Positions 1 through 13,640 of a stretch of DNA of 55,234 nt are shown piece after piece; position 1 is the first letter of the stretch, and every line of letters starts with the position of its first letter. This stretch comes from Bacillota bacterium. Lineage in GTDB: Bacteria; Bacillota; Clostridia; Lachnospirales; Bianqueaceae. The position numbers and the translations under genes are program-made. Location of the stretch: NCBI GenBank assembly GCA_017442535.1, contig JAFRZL010000029.1, positions 1 to 55,234 of the forward strand. The letters run 5' to 3'. The notes below the pieces were generated by a model that saw nothing but the letters and a program-made list of their open reading frames with translations, searched no databases and had not been told where the DNA came from.

Positions 1-305
1 CCGTCCATCTGGGCAGCACCGGTGATCATGTTCTTAACGTAGTCAGCATGTCCCGGGCAGTCAACATGAGCATAGTGACGCTTGGGGGTCTCATACTCAA
101 CGTGAGCGGTGGAGATGGTGATTCCGCGTGCTCTCTCTTCGGGAGCCTTGTCAATCTTATCGAATGCGACGAACTCGCCGGTGCCGTAACGCTCATGCAG
201 CGTCTTGGTGATCGCAGCGGTCAGAGTGGTCTTACCATGGTCAACGTGGCCAATCGTTCCGATGTTGACATGGGGTTTGGTTCTCTCAAACTTAGCCTTT
301 GCCAT
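1..305 (-). CDS. tuf: Elongation factor Tu, N-terminal part (cut by window edge)
   Basis: EF-Tu brings aminoacyl-tRNA to the ribosome as a GTP complex. Only the first 101 codons are in the window, but they are unmistakable: [19 protein letters not shown], then the P-loop GHVDHGKTT at about residues 18-26, the switch I segment ERARGITIS at about 56-64, and [12 protein letters not shown] with the G3 DxxG motif. The start ATG (303-305) follows AGGAGG at a 9-base distance. The gene is the last of the str cluster (rpsL-rpsG-fusA-tuf) but also has its own promoter in the 110 bases after fusA. The 3' end lies outside the window, so nothing can be said about domains 2 and 3. Confidence 0.97.
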   Translation of the reverse strand, partial: MAKAKFERTKPHVNIGTIGHVDHGKTTLTAAITKTLHERYGTGEFVAFDKIDKAPEERARGITISTAHVEYETPKRHYAHVDCPGHADYVKNMITGAAQMD

Positions 306-346
306 TACAAAAATCCTCCTAATAGATTTCTTATGCGCCTGATGCT

Positions 347-375
347 ATTATAGCCAAAACAGACGAAATTTGCAA
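347..375 (-). promoter_or_regulatory. Promoter of tuf
   Basis: On the minus strand, TTGCAA (370-375) and a perfect TATAAT (347-352) are 17 bases apart, about 35-40 bases upstream of the tuf ribosome binding site. This would allow EF-Tu to be made in excess over EF-G from the same cluster. The rest of the 110-base fusA-tuf gap is AT-rich and holds no clear terminator, so read-through from fusA is also likely. Confidence 0.75.
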
Positions 376-415
376 GCCTTTTTTTAAATTTAAGACCGCA
401 TGAACAAAAATTCTT

Positions 416-2503
416 TTACGACCTGACGCCGCGAACGTCCAGGATCTTGTCCTGAATGCTTCTGGGCACGGGCTCGTAATTGTGGAACTGCATGGTATAA
501 ACTCCGCGGCCCTGCGTTTTGGATCGCAGGTCGGTCGCATAACCGAACATCTCGCCAAGAGGTACATAACCATGCACGACAGACGCACCATTGCGGGAAT
601 CCATTCCTTCGATGCGGCCGCGGCGGGAGTTGATATCACCGATGATATCTCCCATATAACTCTCGGGAACAGTTACATCCACCTTCATGATGGGCTCGAG
701 CAGCACGGATCCGGCCTTGCGCATCGCTTCCTTGAAAGCCATGGAGCCGGCAATCTTGAATGCCATCTCGGAAGAGTCCACTTCATGATAGGATCCATCG
801 TAGCACTCCGCCTTGACGCCCAGCACCGGATAACCTGCGAGCAGACCGCTCTGCATAGCTTCCTGAATACCGGCATCTACGGCAGGAATGTATTCTTTGG
901 GGATGGAACCTCCGACAGTTGCATTAATAAATTCGTAAATTTTCTCGCCATTGGGATCCGTGGGTGTAAAGCGCACCCAGCAATCGCCATACTGTCCGCG
1001 TCCGCCGGACTGACGAACAAATTTACCTTCAACATCGGCAGGCTTAGCCAGGGCCTCTTTGTAGGCAACCTGAGGTGCGCCGACATTGGCTTCCACCTTG
1101 AACTCGCGGAGCAGACGGTCTACGATGATCTCCAGATGCAGTTCTCCCATACCGGAGATGATGGTCTGACCGGTCTCATGGTTCGTAAACGTACGGAATG
1201 TGGGATCCTCCTCGGCCAGCTTGGCCAGAGCCACACCCATCTTCTCCTGGCCGGCCTTGGTCTTGGGCTCGATCGCCACGTCGATAACGGGCTCGGGGAA
1301 AACCATGGATTCCAGGATGATCGGATTGTCTTCATCGCAGAGCGTGTCGCCGGTCGTGGTGAATTTGAGTCCCACGGCGGCTGCGATATCGCCCGCGTAA
1401 ACCGTCTCCAGATCGGTACGCTTATTCGCATGCATCAGAAGGATCCGTCCCAGACGCTCCTTCTTGTTCTTGGTAGAATTCAGAACATAGGAACCCGCTT
1501 CGGCAGTTCCCGAATAAACACGGAAGAACGCAAGCTTGCCGACGAAGGGGTCGGTCATGATCTTGAAAGCCAGCGCCGAGAAAGGCTCTTCGTCAGACGA
1601 ATGACGGAATGCCTCCTCACCGGTATCGGGGTAGGTTCCCTTAATGGCCGGAACATCCATCGGGGCAGGCATGTAGGTCACAATCGCGTCCAGAAGCTTC
1701 TGGACACCCTTGTTGCGGTATGCGCTGCCGCAGAAGACCGGGATCAGCTTGCACTGGCAAACGCCCTGGCGTGCCGCGCGCTGCAGATCCTCCACTGCCA
1801 GCTCTTCGCCCTCAAGATAAGCCATCATCAGGTCATCGTCCAGCTCGCAGATCGCCTCGATCATCTGGCTGCGGTAATCCTCCGCCAGATCGAGCATGTC
1901 CTCGGGGACGTCGATCTCGGAAACATCCGTGCCCTTATCATCGTTGTAGATATAGGCCTTCATCTGAAGCAGGTCGATGATTCCCTTGAAATTCTCTTCC
2001 GCGCCGATGGGCAGTTCAAAGGGTACGGCATTGGCTCCAAGCCGATCCTTCATCATTCCCACTGCATTGAAGAAATCCGCACCCATGATGTCCATCTTGT
2101 TCACGAATGCCATTCGGGGAACGTGATACTCGTCAGCCTGGCGCCATACAGTCTCTGACTGCGGCTCGACGCCGCCTTTCGCGCAGAAAACGCCGACAGC
2201 GCCATCCAGAACACGCAGCGAACGTTCTACCTCAACGGTAAAGTCCACATGTCCCGGTGTATCAATGATATTGATACGATGGTCCTTCCAATAGCAGGTC
2301 GTCGCGGCGGAGGTGATGGTGATACCTCTCTCCTGCTCCTGCACCATCCAGTCCATCTGAGCGGTACCCTCATGGGTGTCGCCGATCTTATGGGTCTTGC
2401 CGGTGTAGAACAGGATACGCTCCGTCAGCGTTGTCTTACCCGCGTCAATGTGGGCCATAATACCAATGTTTCTCGTATTCTCTAACGAGTATTCTCTTGC
2501 CAA
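416..2503 (-). CDS. fusA: Elongation factor G
   Basis: EF-G is the GTPase that drives ribosomal translocation. The 695-residue length is normal for bacterial EF-G. Visible motifs are the P-loop AHIDAGKTT (about 17-25), RGITI (about 60), DTPGH (about 83-87), NKMD (about 137) and GSA (about 260), then domains II to V ending in a regular domain V ([19 protein letters not shown]). The start appears to be a TTG codon: GGAGGAG lies 6 bases before TTG-GCA-AGA-GAA, and this gives the conserved N-terminus (M)[13 protein letters not shown]. The gene lies 20 bases after rpsG and is co-transcribed with rpsL-rpsG. Confidence 0.98.
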   Translation of the reverse strand: MAREYSLENTRNIGIMAHIDAGKTTLTERILFYTGKTHKIGDTHEGTAQMDWMVQEQERGITITSAATTCYWKDHRINIIDTPGHVDFTVEVERSLRVLDGAVGVFCAKGGVEPQSETVWRQADEYHVPRMAFVNKMDIMGADFFNAVGMMKDRLGANAVPFELPIGAEENFKGIIDLLQMKAYIYNDDKGTDVSEIDVPEDMLDLAEDYRSQMIEAICELDDDLMMAYLEGEELAVEDLQRAARQGVCQCKLIPVFCGSAYRNKGVQKLLDAIVTYMPAPMDVPAIKGTYPDTGEEAFRHSSDEEPFSALAFKIMTDPFVGKLAFFRVYSGTAEAGSYVLNSTKNKKERLGRILLMHANKRTDLETVYAGDIAAAVGLKFTTTGDTLCDEDNPIILESMVFPEPVIDVAIEPKTKAGQEKMGVALAKLAEEDPTFRTFTNHETGQTIISGMGELHLEIIVDRLLREFKVEANVGAPQVAYKEALAKPADVEGKFVRQSGGRGQYGDCWVRFTPTDPNGEKIYEFINATVGGSIPKEYIPAVDAGIQEAMQSGLLAGYPVLGVKAECYDGSYHEVDSSEMAFKIAGSMAFKEAMRKAGSVLLEPIMKVDVTVPESYMGDIIGDINSRRGRIEGMDSRNGASVVHGYVPLGEMFGYATDLRSKTQGRGVYTMQFHNYEPVPRSIQDKILDVRGVRS

Positions 2504-2523
2504 AATTTTCTCCTCCAGTCAAA

Positions 2524-2994
2524 TTACAGACGGAAGTGAGCGAATGCCTTGTTGGCCTCAGCCATTCTGTGGGTATCCTCTCTCTTCTTAACAGAAGAGC
2601 CCGTATTGTTGGCGGCGTCCATGATTTCATTAGCCAGACGCTCTTCCATGGTTCTCTCGTTACGAGCTCTTGAATATGACACAAGCCATCTGAGGCCCAG
2701 TGTCTGACGGCGCTCGGGACGGACTTCCATAGGAACCTGGTAAGTCGCACCACCAACTCGCCTTGCCTTAACTTCCAGAGCCGGCATGATATTGTTCAGA
2801 GCCGTCTCAAAAACTTCCATCGCTTCCTTGCCCGTTCTGGCTTCGATGCGCTTAAAAGCATTATAGACGATCTTCTGGGCTACGCCCTTCTTGCCGTCCA
2901 GCATCACGCCATTGATCAGCTTGGTAACAACCTTGCTGTTGTAGATCGGATCCGGAAGGACCTCTCTCTTGGATACATGTCCTTTTCTAGGCAC
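2524..2994 (-). CDS. rpsG: 30S ribosomal protein S7
   Basis: S7 is a primary assembly protein of the 30S head and contacts the E-site tRNA. The sequence (M)[19 protein letters not shown] through EEMLANE-like segments to the C-terminus [13 protein letters not shown] is full-length S7, 156 residues. I place the start at a GTG codon at 2992-2994, because AAGGAGG lies 8 bases before it and the product then begins exactly as other S7 proteins do. A longer in-frame version from an upstream ATG would add 13 residues ([12 protein letters not shown]) that are really the ribosome binding site region. The gene lies between rpsL and fusA in the str operon. Confidence 0.97.
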   Translation of the reverse strand: MPRKGHVSKREVLPDPIYNSKVVTKLINGVMLDGKKGVAQKIVYNAFKRIEARTGKEAMEVFETALNNIMPALEVKARRVGGATYQVPMEVRPERRQTLGLRWLVSYSRARNERTMEERLANEIMDAANNTGSSVKKREDTHRMAEANKAFAHFRL

Positions 2995-3159
2995 GATTCT
3001 TCCCTCCTTAATCAAAATAGGATTAATTCGCAAGCCTTACGGCTTATCGGTACTCACATACGCTGTGATTCGCGCTATCGGTACAGTCCCCTGTTCGCTG
3101 CAACCGCGGAAAACCTGCCACTGCACAAATACTACCTACGCGTATATCAGATTTTGTAA
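2995..3159 (-). promoter_or_regulatory. rpsL-rpsG intercistronic region, possible S7 feedback site
   Basis: This 165-base gap is long for a ribosomal protein operon. In Escherichia coli the S12-S7 gap carries the S7 translational feedback site. Here the minus strand shows several short stems, the clearest AAGCC-GTA-AGGCTT about 25 bases before the rpsG ribosome binding site. I do not recognise a conserved S7 target, so the regulatory role is inferred from position and length only. No coding sequence is visible in it. Confidence 0.3.
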
Positions 3160-3573
3160 TTACTTCTTGGGTCTCTTGGCACCGTACTTGGAACGGGCCT
3201 GCCTGCGCTTGGCAACGCCGGCGGTATCCAGCGTACCACGCACGATATGGTAACGTACACCGGGCATATCCTTGACACGGCCGCCGCGGATCAGCACAAC
3301 ACTGTGCTCCTGCAGATTATGGCCCTCACCGGGAATATAAGCGGTTACTTCAATACCGTTGCTCAGACGAACACGGGCGATTTTACGAAGAGCGGAGTTA
3401 GGCTTCTTGGGCGTATCGGTCTTAACTACCGTACACACACCGCGCTTCTGGGGAGAAGAAATATCGATCGCTTTCTTGTTCAGAGAGTTCCAACCCTTCT
3501 GCAGAGCGGGAGCCGTAGACTTCTTAACGCTGACTTCTCTTCCCTTTCTCACCAACTGGTTAAAAGTAGGCAT
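3160..3573 (-). CDS. rpsL: 30S ribosomal protein S12
   Basis: S12 sits at the decoding centre of the 30S subunit and is the target of streptomycin-resistance mutations. The protein has the full family sequence, from [13 protein letters not shown] through [17 protein letters not shown] and [21 protein letters not shown] to the basic tail [11 protein letters not shown]. It is 137 residues long. The lysines of [10 protein letters not shown] and the GGRVKDLPG-type loop are unchanged, so there is no sign of a streptomycin-resistance allele. It is the first gene of the str operon, preceded by CAGGAGGTGCA and by the promoter at 3661-3689. Confidence 0.98.
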   Translation of the reverse strand: MPTFNQLVRKGREVSVKKSTAPALQKGWNSLNKKAIDISSPQKRGVCTVVKTDTPKKPNSALRKIARVRLSNGIEVTAYIPGEGHNLQEHSVVLIRGGRVKDMPGVRYHIVRGTLDTAGVAKRRQARSKYGAKRPKK

Positions 3574-3631
3574 TCATTGCACCTCCTGTGATTAGTTTAT
3601 CCTCCGGTTGTGTTGCAGCCAACAAGAGTCC

Positions 3632-3651
3632 TGCAAATATGCATATTCGCA
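3632..3651 (-). repeat. 20-base near-perfect palindrome at the 5' end of the str transcript
   Basis: TGC(A)AATATGCATATT(C)GCA reads as a 20-base palindrome with one G/T-type mismatch. The start point expected from the -10 box at 3661-3666 is about 3654, so the palindrome would be the first structure in the rpsL mRNA, or it could be a DNA operator just after the promoter. Function is not known. Confidence 0.5.
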
Positions 3652-3660
3652 GACCATAAT

Positions 3661-3689
3661 AATATACCATGAAAAAAGGGCTGTGTCAA
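3661..3689 (-). promoter_or_regulatory. Promoter of the str operon (rpsL)
   Basis: On the minus strand, a perfect TTGACA (3684-3689) and TATATT (3661-3666) are 17 bases apart. The -35 box lies in the loop of the hairpin described in the next entry. The leader to the rpsL start is about 80 bases long. Confidence 0.85.
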
Positions 3690-3700
3690 GCCCTTTTTTT
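3672..3700 (-). terminator. Intrinsic terminator of the HAD gene that contains the rpsL -35 box
   Basis: The minus strand reads AAAAAAGGGCT, loop TGACAC, AGCCCTTTTTT: an 11-base stem with a 6-base loop ending in a T-run. It also reads as a terminator on the plus strand. It lies 60 bases after the HAD phosphatase stop codon. The start point of the rpsL transcript is downstream of it, so rpsL mRNA does not carry the hairpin. Confidence 0.75.
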
Positions 3701-3757
3701 CGCGGATTTTTGCGGTTTTTGCGGTTTTTTTTGAGCATGTTGAACGAATTCTGCTTT

Positions 3758-4474
3758 CTATGCCTCGGGCATTCTCCCCGCCAGCAGTTCCCAAAGCTCC
3801 CGGTAATCATGGACGATCGGTGCGGTAACTCCCTCCTCCGGCCGGCCCTGGTCGTTGAACCAGATGCCTTCGACGCTGATGGCGGCGGGCCCGTAGACAT
3901 CCTTGGTCAGATTATCCCCGACCATTACGGCTTCTTCCGGCCTGCAGCCGAGCCGCTCCAGTGTCATCCGGTAAATATGCGGATCGGGTTTATCCACGCC
4001 GGAGACATCGCTGCAGACCATGGCGTCGAGCAGCTCTTCCAGACCCAGCCGGCGGATCTTTTTATGCTGGATGTGAATCTGCATATCGGTGCAGAGCGCT
4101 GTCCGGATCCCCCTCTCCCGCACGCGCCGCAGGAATTCTATCGCTCCAGGCTTGGGACGGATGGAGCCCAGAAAAAGCTGATAATAGGCATCCTCCATCT
4201 CCGGGGCATGCAGGAAGGGATTATAGCCCAGGTTTTCGCAAAAGCGCTGTGCCCAGATCAGACGGCTGTGAGACGTGGCGTTCTTCGGCATCTCATCCAT
4301 ACACTCATGCATGGCCAGATAGTATTCCCTCATAAAGTCTTCTTCGGACATGCCGAAGGCCATGCGGACATACTGCCCTACGGCGGCGATGGCCTTCTGG
4401 TGGATACCCTGCATTGTGTACAGCGTATCGTCCAGGTCGAAGATAATGGCGTGGATGGGTTTGTTGTTTTGCAT
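3758..4474 (-). CDS. HAD superfamily hydrolase (phosphatase, subfamily IA type)
   Basis: This is a cytoplasmic HAD hydrolase with all four family motifs. Motif I is FDLDDTLY (nucleophile Asp13, acid/base Asp15). Motif II is ALCTDMQ, where an Asp follows the usual Thr. Motif III is the lysine in SGVDKPDPHIY. Motif IV is MVGDNLTKDVYGP. A helical cap lies between motifs I and II, as in YjjG/PpaX-type nucleotide or small-phosphate phosphatases. At 238 residues it is normal in length. The substrate cannot be told from sequence. The ATG follows AAAGGA and lies 62 bases after the lyase-like gene, with which it is probably co-transcribed because I see no clear promoter in the gap. Confidence 0.85.
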   Translation of the reverse strand: MQNNKPIHAIIFDLDDTLYTMQGIHQKAIAAVGQYVRMAFGMSEEDFMREYYLAMHECMDEMPKNATSHSRLIWAQRFCENLGYNPFLHAPEMEDAYYQLFLGSIRPKPGAIEFLRRVRERGIRTALCTDMQIHIQHKKIRRLGLEELLDAMVCSDVSGVDKPDPHIYRMTLERLGCRPEEAVMVGDNLTKDVYGPAAISVEGIWFNDQGRPEEGVTAPIVHDYRELWELLAGRMPEA

Positions 4475-4536
4475 GATAATTCCTTTCGCTGAAAAACAAA
4501 TCTATATTGCGGTCATCAGGCAGTCCGGCCTCCGCG

Positions 4537-5688
4537 TCACTTTGTTTTTTCTTTTAACGGGCTGACGGGGGTAAACGCAACCGTCACCTGACCGGTAACG
4601 GTCGTGACCTGCGCCACATATTTGTCATTGAACACAAAGCGCGGATGAGGATCGATATGGTAGACGCAGGGTTCGTCCGGCTGATAGAGCGCCGGATTTT
4701 CACTGATCATCACGACGTTTTTGCCCGTTTGAATATCGGTGAACATCGTAGCGGATGCTGCCCCGCGGTAGAAGGCCTGTCCCTCCGGAAGAATTTTGGT
4801 ATCGGAGCAGAAATACCGGTCGTCTTCACTGGAGTGCGCATGCCAGCTGTATGGAATGGGCAGCATAATGTGTTCTCCTGTCTGATAGTTGATGCGTCCA
4901 ACGCCATGGTCGACATCACAGTAGTAGATATATCTGCCGTCCGAGCTCCACCATTCGTGTGTCTGCTCTCTGAACAGCGGGCTGTGCAGCACGGCGTCCG
5001 GATCGCCCCGGCGGATCGTCCAGGTCCTCATGCGGTGGTCATTCTCGTCATATTCGATGATCTTGCGCTCTCCGGTCTTAAGATCCTGCCAGTACTCCAT
5101 GGCAAACATGATCAGATCATTATCCACCGGATTGAACTGAGCATGGTTCCAGCCGCCATGACGATGATGCCATTCGGTAAAGACTCCGCTCTCGATATCC
5201 AGAGACGTCAGATACATCTCGTTTCCACTGTGGATATCGCAGCAGAGCTCCTTGTGATCTGCGCTGAAGGTCAGATGTGTCCCCATATTGCCGGGGAAAA
5301 GCCGGTATTTGGCCGGGCATCTGCCGATCCGTACGACCGGGCTGTCACTCCTCGGTCCTTTCTTCAGGATGAGGTTGTCCGTACGGTAATACAGCTCGCC
5401 GGTGTCCTGATCCACGCAGGAGCCATAGCCCTGAATATCCGGATGAAAATAGATCTCATCCGTCTCAAAATCAATACAAGCGGCGGTAAATGCGCTCCCT
5501 TCCATCCAGCCTGACGGCGGGAAAGCCGTCACGATCCAGAAATAGCGCTCATCCCGGCTCCAGTTTTTACTGACATAATAACACATTTTCTGCAGCGGAG
5601 CGGTCTCGTTCCTGAGCAGATAACTGACAACTCCGGTAACAGGATCGGTATAAGGAACAAAATGCTTTGATGTCTCCGGCGTAAACAT
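4537..5688 (-). CDS. Oligogalacturonate-lyase-like beta-propeller protein (PL22-like)
   Basis: The 383-residue protein is built of WD/YVTN-like beta-propeller blades and resembles family PL22 oligogalacturonate lyases, which split unsaturated pectin oligomers in the cytoplasm. Family-like segments are WNHAQFNPVDNDLIMFAMEYW, THEWWSSDGRYIYYCDVDHG, SWHAHSSEDDRYF and, near the C-terminus, YHIDPHPRF, in which His residues could form the metal site. I see no signal peptide. I start it at the ATG at 5686-5688, which has a GGGGGTG site in front; a longer reading would begin inside the rpoC terminator. It lies between rpoC and the HAD gene, an unusual place. Family membership is likely, but the exact substrate is not certain. 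Confidence 0.65.
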   Translation of the reverse strand: MFTPETSKHFVPYTDPVTGVVSYLLRNETAPLQKMCYYVSKNWSRDERYFWIVTAFPPSGWMEGSAFTAACIDFETDEIYFHPDIQGYGSCVDQDTGELYYRTDNLILKKGPRSDSPVVRIGRCPAKYRLFPGNMGTHLTFSADHKELCCDIHSGNEMYLTSLDIESGVFTEWHHRHGGWNHAQFNPVDNDLIMFAMEYWQDLKTGERKIIEYDENDHRMRTWTIRRGDPDAVLHSPLFREQTHEWWSSDGRYIYYCDVDHGVGRINYQTGEHIMLPIPYSWHAHSSEDDRYFCSDTKILPEGQAFYRGAASATMFTDIQTGKNVVMISENPALYQPDEPCVYHIDPHPRFVFNDKYVAQVTTVTGQVTVAFTPVSPLKEKTK

Positions 5689-5759
5689 GTGAATCACACC
5701 CCCGTTTTTCTTTTGATTATACGCTATAAAGGCCATTCTGGCAAGAGGAAAAGCCGGCA

Positions 5760-5803
5760 ATAAAAACCCCCGTAAGAAAGACTTCTGTCTCTCTTTCGGG
5801 GGT
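5760..5803 (-). terminator. Intrinsic terminator of the rpoBC operon
   Basis: On the minus strand ACCCCCG-A-AAGA-G-AGAC and GTCT-T-TCTT-A-CGGGGGT pair around the loop AGAA, followed by TTTTTA. This is a 19-base stem with one mismatch and a wobble pair. It begins 20 bases after the rpoC stop codon. Confidence 0.9.
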
Positions 5804-5823
5804 CTTCTTGTCATAACGGAGGA

Positions 5824-9579
<3,756 letters not shown>

Positions 9580-9598
9580 CAAGCGCACCCCTTTCTCA

Positions 9599-12500
9599 TT
9601 ATTCGTCCAGATCGATGCCGTTCAACCCGTCCTCATCGGTGACGGTAAAGCCGGCTTCGCCAAAATCAAGATCTTCCAGACCGATGCCTTCGAATTCATC
9701 CTCATCGGAATCGTCCAGCTCGCCCTCATCCGAGCCGGAAGCACCGGATGCATAGGAGGTCGGGTCATCCTCGCGTCCTTCAATATTGACGGACAGCGGC
9801 TCGCCGCCGTCGTCGATATCCTCGGTGATCTCGACTTCCTTGAGATCGGAGGTCAGTACGCGGATATCCAGTCCGAGGGACTGCAGTTCTTTGAGCAGAA
9901 CCTTGAAGGATTCGGGAACGCCGGGCTCCGGAATATTCTCACCCTTGACGATCGCTTCGTAGGTCTTGACACGGCCTACGATATCATCGGATTTGACGGT
10001 CAGGATCTCCTGCAGCGTATAAGCGGCGCCATAGGCCTCGAGGGCCCAGACTTCCATTTCGCCGAAGCGCTGTCCGCCGAACTGGGCCTTGCCGCCCAGA
10101 GGCTGCTGCGTTACCAGGGCATAGGGGCCTGTGGAACGAGCATGGATCTTGTCATCAACCAGATGGTGAAGCTTCATATAATACATGAAACCGATTGTAA
10201 CGTAATTGTCGAAATATTCACCGCTGCGGCCGTCTCTCAGCGGAACCTTGCCATCTTCACGGATCGGAACGCCGGCCCACTCTGCACGGTGATCCAGATT
10301 ATCCTCTAAATATTTAAGGATGTCGGGATGCAGCGTCTCTTCGTATTTGGCCTTGAAATCATCCCATTCGGTATTGATATAATCATTGGCCATCCGGAGC
10401 GTTTCCATTACATCCGCATGAGAGGCTCCGTCAAAGATCGGGGTCGTCATCTTGAGGCCCAGTGCCTGTGCGGCGAGACCCAGATGAATCTCCAGAACCT
10501 GACCGATATTCATACGGCTGGGAACGCCCAGAGGATTCAGAACGATGTCCAGCGGACGTCCGTTGGGCAGGAAAGGCATGTCCTCGACGGGAAGGACGCG
10601 GCTGACAACACCTTTGTTGCCGTGGCGGCCTGCCATCTTGTCGCCGACCTGGATCTTACGCTTGTGAGCGATATAGACGCGGACGACTTCATTAACGCCG
10701 GGCGCCATCTCGTCGCTGTTCTCGCGGGTGAAGATGCGGATGTCGACGATGATGCCCTCTTCGCCGTGAGGCACACGCAGGGACGTATCTCTGACCTCGC
10801 GGGCCTTCTCGCCGAAGATCGCGCGAAGCAGGCGCTCTTCGGGTGTCAGCTCGGTCTCGCCCTTAGGCGTAACTTTACCGACCAGAATATCGCCGGAATG
10901 CACTTCGGCACCGATGCGGATAATACCGCGGTCGTCCAGATTCTTGAGTGCGTCGGCACCCACATTGGGGATGTCGCCGGTGATCTCTTCCGGACCGAGC
11001 TTGGTGTCACGCGCTTCGGTCTCGTACTCTTCAATATGCAGGGACGTATAGACATCGTCCGCTACCAGACGCTCGCTCAGCAGAACGGCATCCTCATAGT
11101 TGTAGCCTTCCCATGTCATAAAGCCGATCAGCGGGTTCTTGCCCAGTGCCAGCTCGCCGTCATAGACGGAAGGTCCGTCGGCGATGGCCTGGCCCTTAAC
11201 CACATGGTCGCCCTTGACCACACGGGGCTTCTGATTGAAGCAGGTACCCTGGTTGTTGCGCTGGAACTTGCCGAGCGTATGGGTGTGGCTGACGCCGTCC
11301 TTGTCGCGGACAATGATCTTGCGCGCATCCACGAAGATGACTTCTCCGTCGCATTCCGCGAGGACGCAGACGCCGGAGTCGATCGCGGCCTTATACTCCA
11401 TACCGGTGCCGACTACGGGAGAATCCGTCGTCATCAGCGGTACGGCCTGGCGCTGCATGTTGGAACCCATCAGCGCACGGGTCGGGTCATCGTTCTGCAG
11501 GAAAGGCACCAGGCTTGTCGCCACGGAAAAGACCTGCTTGGGAGAAACATCCATGAAATCGATATCGGAGGGATCCATCTCGATGTTGTCATCGCGGAAA
11601 CGGCCGGTAACACGCTTGTTCAGGAAATGTCCGTCCTCGTCGATCCGCTCGTTAGCCTGCGCCACACGGTAGTTCTCTTCCTCATCGGCCGTCATGTAGA
11701 CGACTTCATTCGTAACGGTGGGAACTCCGGAGGAATGATCCACGCGGCGGTAAGGCGCTTCGACAAAGCCGTAGATATTGATGCGGGCGTAGGAGGCCAG
11801 AGAGTTGATCAGACCGATGTTGGGGCCTTCAGGCGTCTCTACGGGGCACATGCGTCCATAGTGTGAATAGTGTACGTCACGGACTTCGAATCCGGCGCGG
11901 TCACGGGACAGACCGCCGGGACCAAGCGCGGACAGACGGCGCTTATGCGTCAGCTCTGCCAAAGGATTGTTCTGATCCATGAACTGGGACAGCTGCGAAC
12001 TGCCGAAGAATTCCTTGACCGCAGCCGTTACGGGGCGGATATTGATCAGGGACTGAGGCGTCACACCCTCGGGATCCTGCGTCGTCATGCGCTCACGCAC
12101 CACGCGCTCCATGCGGGCCAGACCAATGCGGAACTGGTTCTGCAGCAGCTCACCCACGCTGCGGATACGGCGGTTGCCCAGATGGTCGATGTCATCGGTG
12201 TTGCCCATGCCGTAGTCCAGGTTCAGATTATAGTTGATGGAAGCCATAATATCCTCGAAGGTAATATGGCGAGGGATCAGGCGGAATCCTTCGCGCTTCA
12301 GAGCGGTTTTGAACTCTTCATGGCTCAGGTTGCGGTCCAGGATCTCCATCAGTACAGGATAGTAAACCTTCTCATTAATGCCGCATTCTTCTAATTCTTC
12401 CTCTGTCAGGTCGAAAACATGCTCATGGATGTCTACTGCCTGGTTGGAAAGAACCTTAACCTTGCGCTCCTCGGTCTCGACCCAGATGAAGGGCGTGCCG

Positions 12501-13471
12501 GAGTTCTGGATGCGGTCGGCCATCTCGCGGTCGATCACGGTGCCGGCGGTCGCCAGTACTTCACCGGTGGACTCATCGACGACATCCTCGGCAAGCTTCT
12601 GATTGACAACGCGGCTGCGCAGCGCCAGCTTCTTGTTGAACTTGTAGCGGCCCACACGTGCCAGATTGTAGCGCTTATTGTCGTAAAGCATGGAGGTCAG
12701 CAGGCTTGCGGAGCTCTCCACCGTGGGCGGTTCGCCGGGACGCATCCTCTTATAGATCTCGATCAGGCCCTCGTCGCGGGTCTTGGCAATATCGCGCTCC
12801 ATGGTCGCCATGATCTTGGGATCCTCGCCAAACATGTCGATAATATCGGCATCCGTGCCCACGCCAAGTGCCCGCACCAGTACGGTAACGGGAATCTTGC
12901 GGGTGCGGTCCAGACGCACGTTGAAAATATCGTTGGAATCGATCTCATACTCCAGCCATGCGCCGCGGTTCGGAATGACGGTGCAGGAATACAGCGCCTT
13001 GCCCATCTTGTCCAGCGTCTTGGCATAGTAAATACCGGGGGAACGCACCAGCTGGCTGACGATGACACGTTCCGCACCATTAATAACAAAGGTGCCCGTC
13101 TCCGTCATCAGAGGGAAATCACCCATAAAGATATCATGATCCTGAACCTCGCCGGTCTCGACATTGGTCAGGCGCGTCCGTACCTTAAGCGGCGCGGAAT
13201 ATGTAGCGTCCCGCGCTTTAGCCTCCGCGATGGAATACTTGGGATCACGGCTCAGATCAAAATCGAGGAATTCGAGCGACAGATTGCCGCTGAAGTCAGT
13301 GATCGGAGAGATATCCTCGAAGACTTCCTTCAGGCCCTCTTCCAGAAACCATCTGTAAGAGTCCTTCTGGACCTCGATCAGGTTCGGCATCTCAAGGACT
13401 TCTTTTTCCTTGGCGTAGGATGCGCGGATCCTGTTTCCATAGCGTTGTGGATGGATACGGTTCTTTTCCAT
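9599..13471 (-). CDS. rpoB: DNA-directed RNA polymerase subunit beta
   Basis: This is the beta subunit, 1290 residues, starting [19 protein letters not shown]. The rifampicin-binding segment [20 protein letters not shown] then [13 protein letters not shown] keeps the usual Asp, His and Ser residues, so no resistance change is visible. DDGR-type and [12 protein letters not shown] motifs near the active site are present, and the C-terminal clamp segment [24 protein letters not shown] is intact. Past it the protein has an unusually long acidic tail of about 60 residues with many Asp, Glu, Gly and Ser. The gene has its own promoter and is not joined to rplJL, because a DUF885 gene lies in between. 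Confidence 0.98.
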   Translation of the reverse strand: MEKNRIHPQRYGNRIRASYAKEKEVLEMPNLIEVQKDSYRWFLEEGLKEVFEDISPITDFSGNLSLEFLDFDLSRDPKYSIAEAKARDATYSAPLKVRTRLTNVETGEVQDHDIFMGDFPLMTETGTFVINGAERVIVSQLVRSPGIYYAKTLDKMGKALYSCTVIPNRGAWLEYEIDSNDIFNVRLDRTRKIPVTVLVRALGVGTDADIIDMFGEDPKIMATMERDIAKTRDEGLIEIYKRMRPGEPPTVESSASLLTSMLYDNKRYNLARVGRYKFNKKLALRSRVVNQKLAEDVVDESTGEVLATAGTVIDREMADRIQNSGTPFIWVETEERKVKVLSNQAVDIHEHVFDLTEEELEECGINEKVYYPVLMEILDRNLSHEEFKTALKREGFRLIPRHITFEDIMASINYNLNLDYGMGNTDDIDHLGNRRIRSVGELLQNQFRIGLARMERVVRERMTTQDPEGVTPQSLINIRPVTAAVKEFFGSSQLSQFMDQNNPLAELTHKRRLSALGPGGLSRDRAGFEVRDVHYSHYGRMCPVETPEGPNIGLINSLASYARINIYGFVEAPYRRVDHSSGVPTVTNEVVYMTADEEENYRVAQANERIDEDGHFLNKRVTGRFRDDNIEMDPSDIDFMDVSPKQVFSVATSLVPFLQNDDPTRALMGSNMQRQAVPLMTTDSPVVGTGMEYKAAIDSGVCVLAECDGEVIFVDARKIIVRDKDGVSHTHTLGKFQRNNQGTCFNQKPRVVKGDHVVKGQAIADGPSVYDGELALGKNPLIGFMTWEGYNYEDAVLLSERLVADDVYTSLHIEEYETEARDTKLGPEEITGDIPNVGADALKNLDDRGIIRIGAEVHSGDILVGKVTPKGETELTPEERLLRAIFGEKAREVRDTSLRVPHGEEGIIVDIRIFTRENSDEMAPGVNEVVRVYIAHKRKIQVGDKMAGRHGNKGVVSRVLPVEDMPFLPNGRPLDIVLNPLGVPSRMNIGQVLEIHLGLAAQALGLKMTTPIFDGASHADVMETLRMANDYINTEWDDFKAKYEETLHPDILKYLEDNLDHRAEWAGVPIREDGKVPLRDGRSGEYFDNYVTIGFMYYMKLHHLVDDKIHARSTGPYALVTQQPLGGKAQFGGQRFGEMEVWALEAYGAAYTLQEILTVKSDDIVGRVKTYEAIVKGENIPEPGVPESFKVLLKELQSLGLDIRVLTSDLKEVEITEDIDDGGEPLSVNIEGREDDPTSYASGASGSDEGELDDSDEDEFEGIGLEDLDFGEAGFTVTDEDGLNGIDLDE

Positions 13472-13597
13472 AAGTACGCTTCACCCCTTGAAAGTATTGT
13501 AAGGTTCCGTTTTTCCGTAAAAAACCTATTGATTTTTATCCGGAAATGTGCTATCATATTGTTGTGTCGGCTTTTGACACTACGATGGCAATTTATG

Positions 13598-13626
13598 ATT
13601 CTACTACAAAACAGGGCTCTTGTCAA
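13598..13626 (-). promoter_or_regulatory. Promoter of rpoB-rpoC
   Basis: On the minus strand, a perfect TTGACA (13621-13626) and TAGAAT (13598-13603) are 17 bases apart. The leader to the rpoB start is about 120 bases and holds a small stem, GTGTC-AAAAGCC-GACAC (13564-13580). The -35 box lies in the loop of the inverted repeat 13608-13636. Confidence 0.85.
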
Positions 13627-13640
13627 GCCCTGTTTTTTGT
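13608..13640. terminator. Inverted repeat around the rpoB -35 box, terminator-like on the plus strand
   Basis: AAAACAGGGCT, loop CTTGTCA, AGCCCTGTTTT is an 11-base perfect stem. On the plus strand it is followed by TTTTTTGTTTTTT and would be a strong terminator; on the minus strand only four T follow. The loop contains the rpoB -35 hexamer. The only plus-strand reading it could stop is transcription antisense to rpoB. Confidence 0.55.

Noticed and set aside
3610..3655. 15-codon frame (MHICRTLVGCNTTGG) in the rpsL leader as a leader peptide
   Set aside because: There is no good SD, no run of regulatory codons and no attenuator after it.
9599..13471. Rifampicin- or streptomycin-resistance changes in rpoB or rpsL
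   Set aside because: The key residues of the rifampicin pocket and of the S12 [10 protein letters not shown] loop are the usual sensitive ones.
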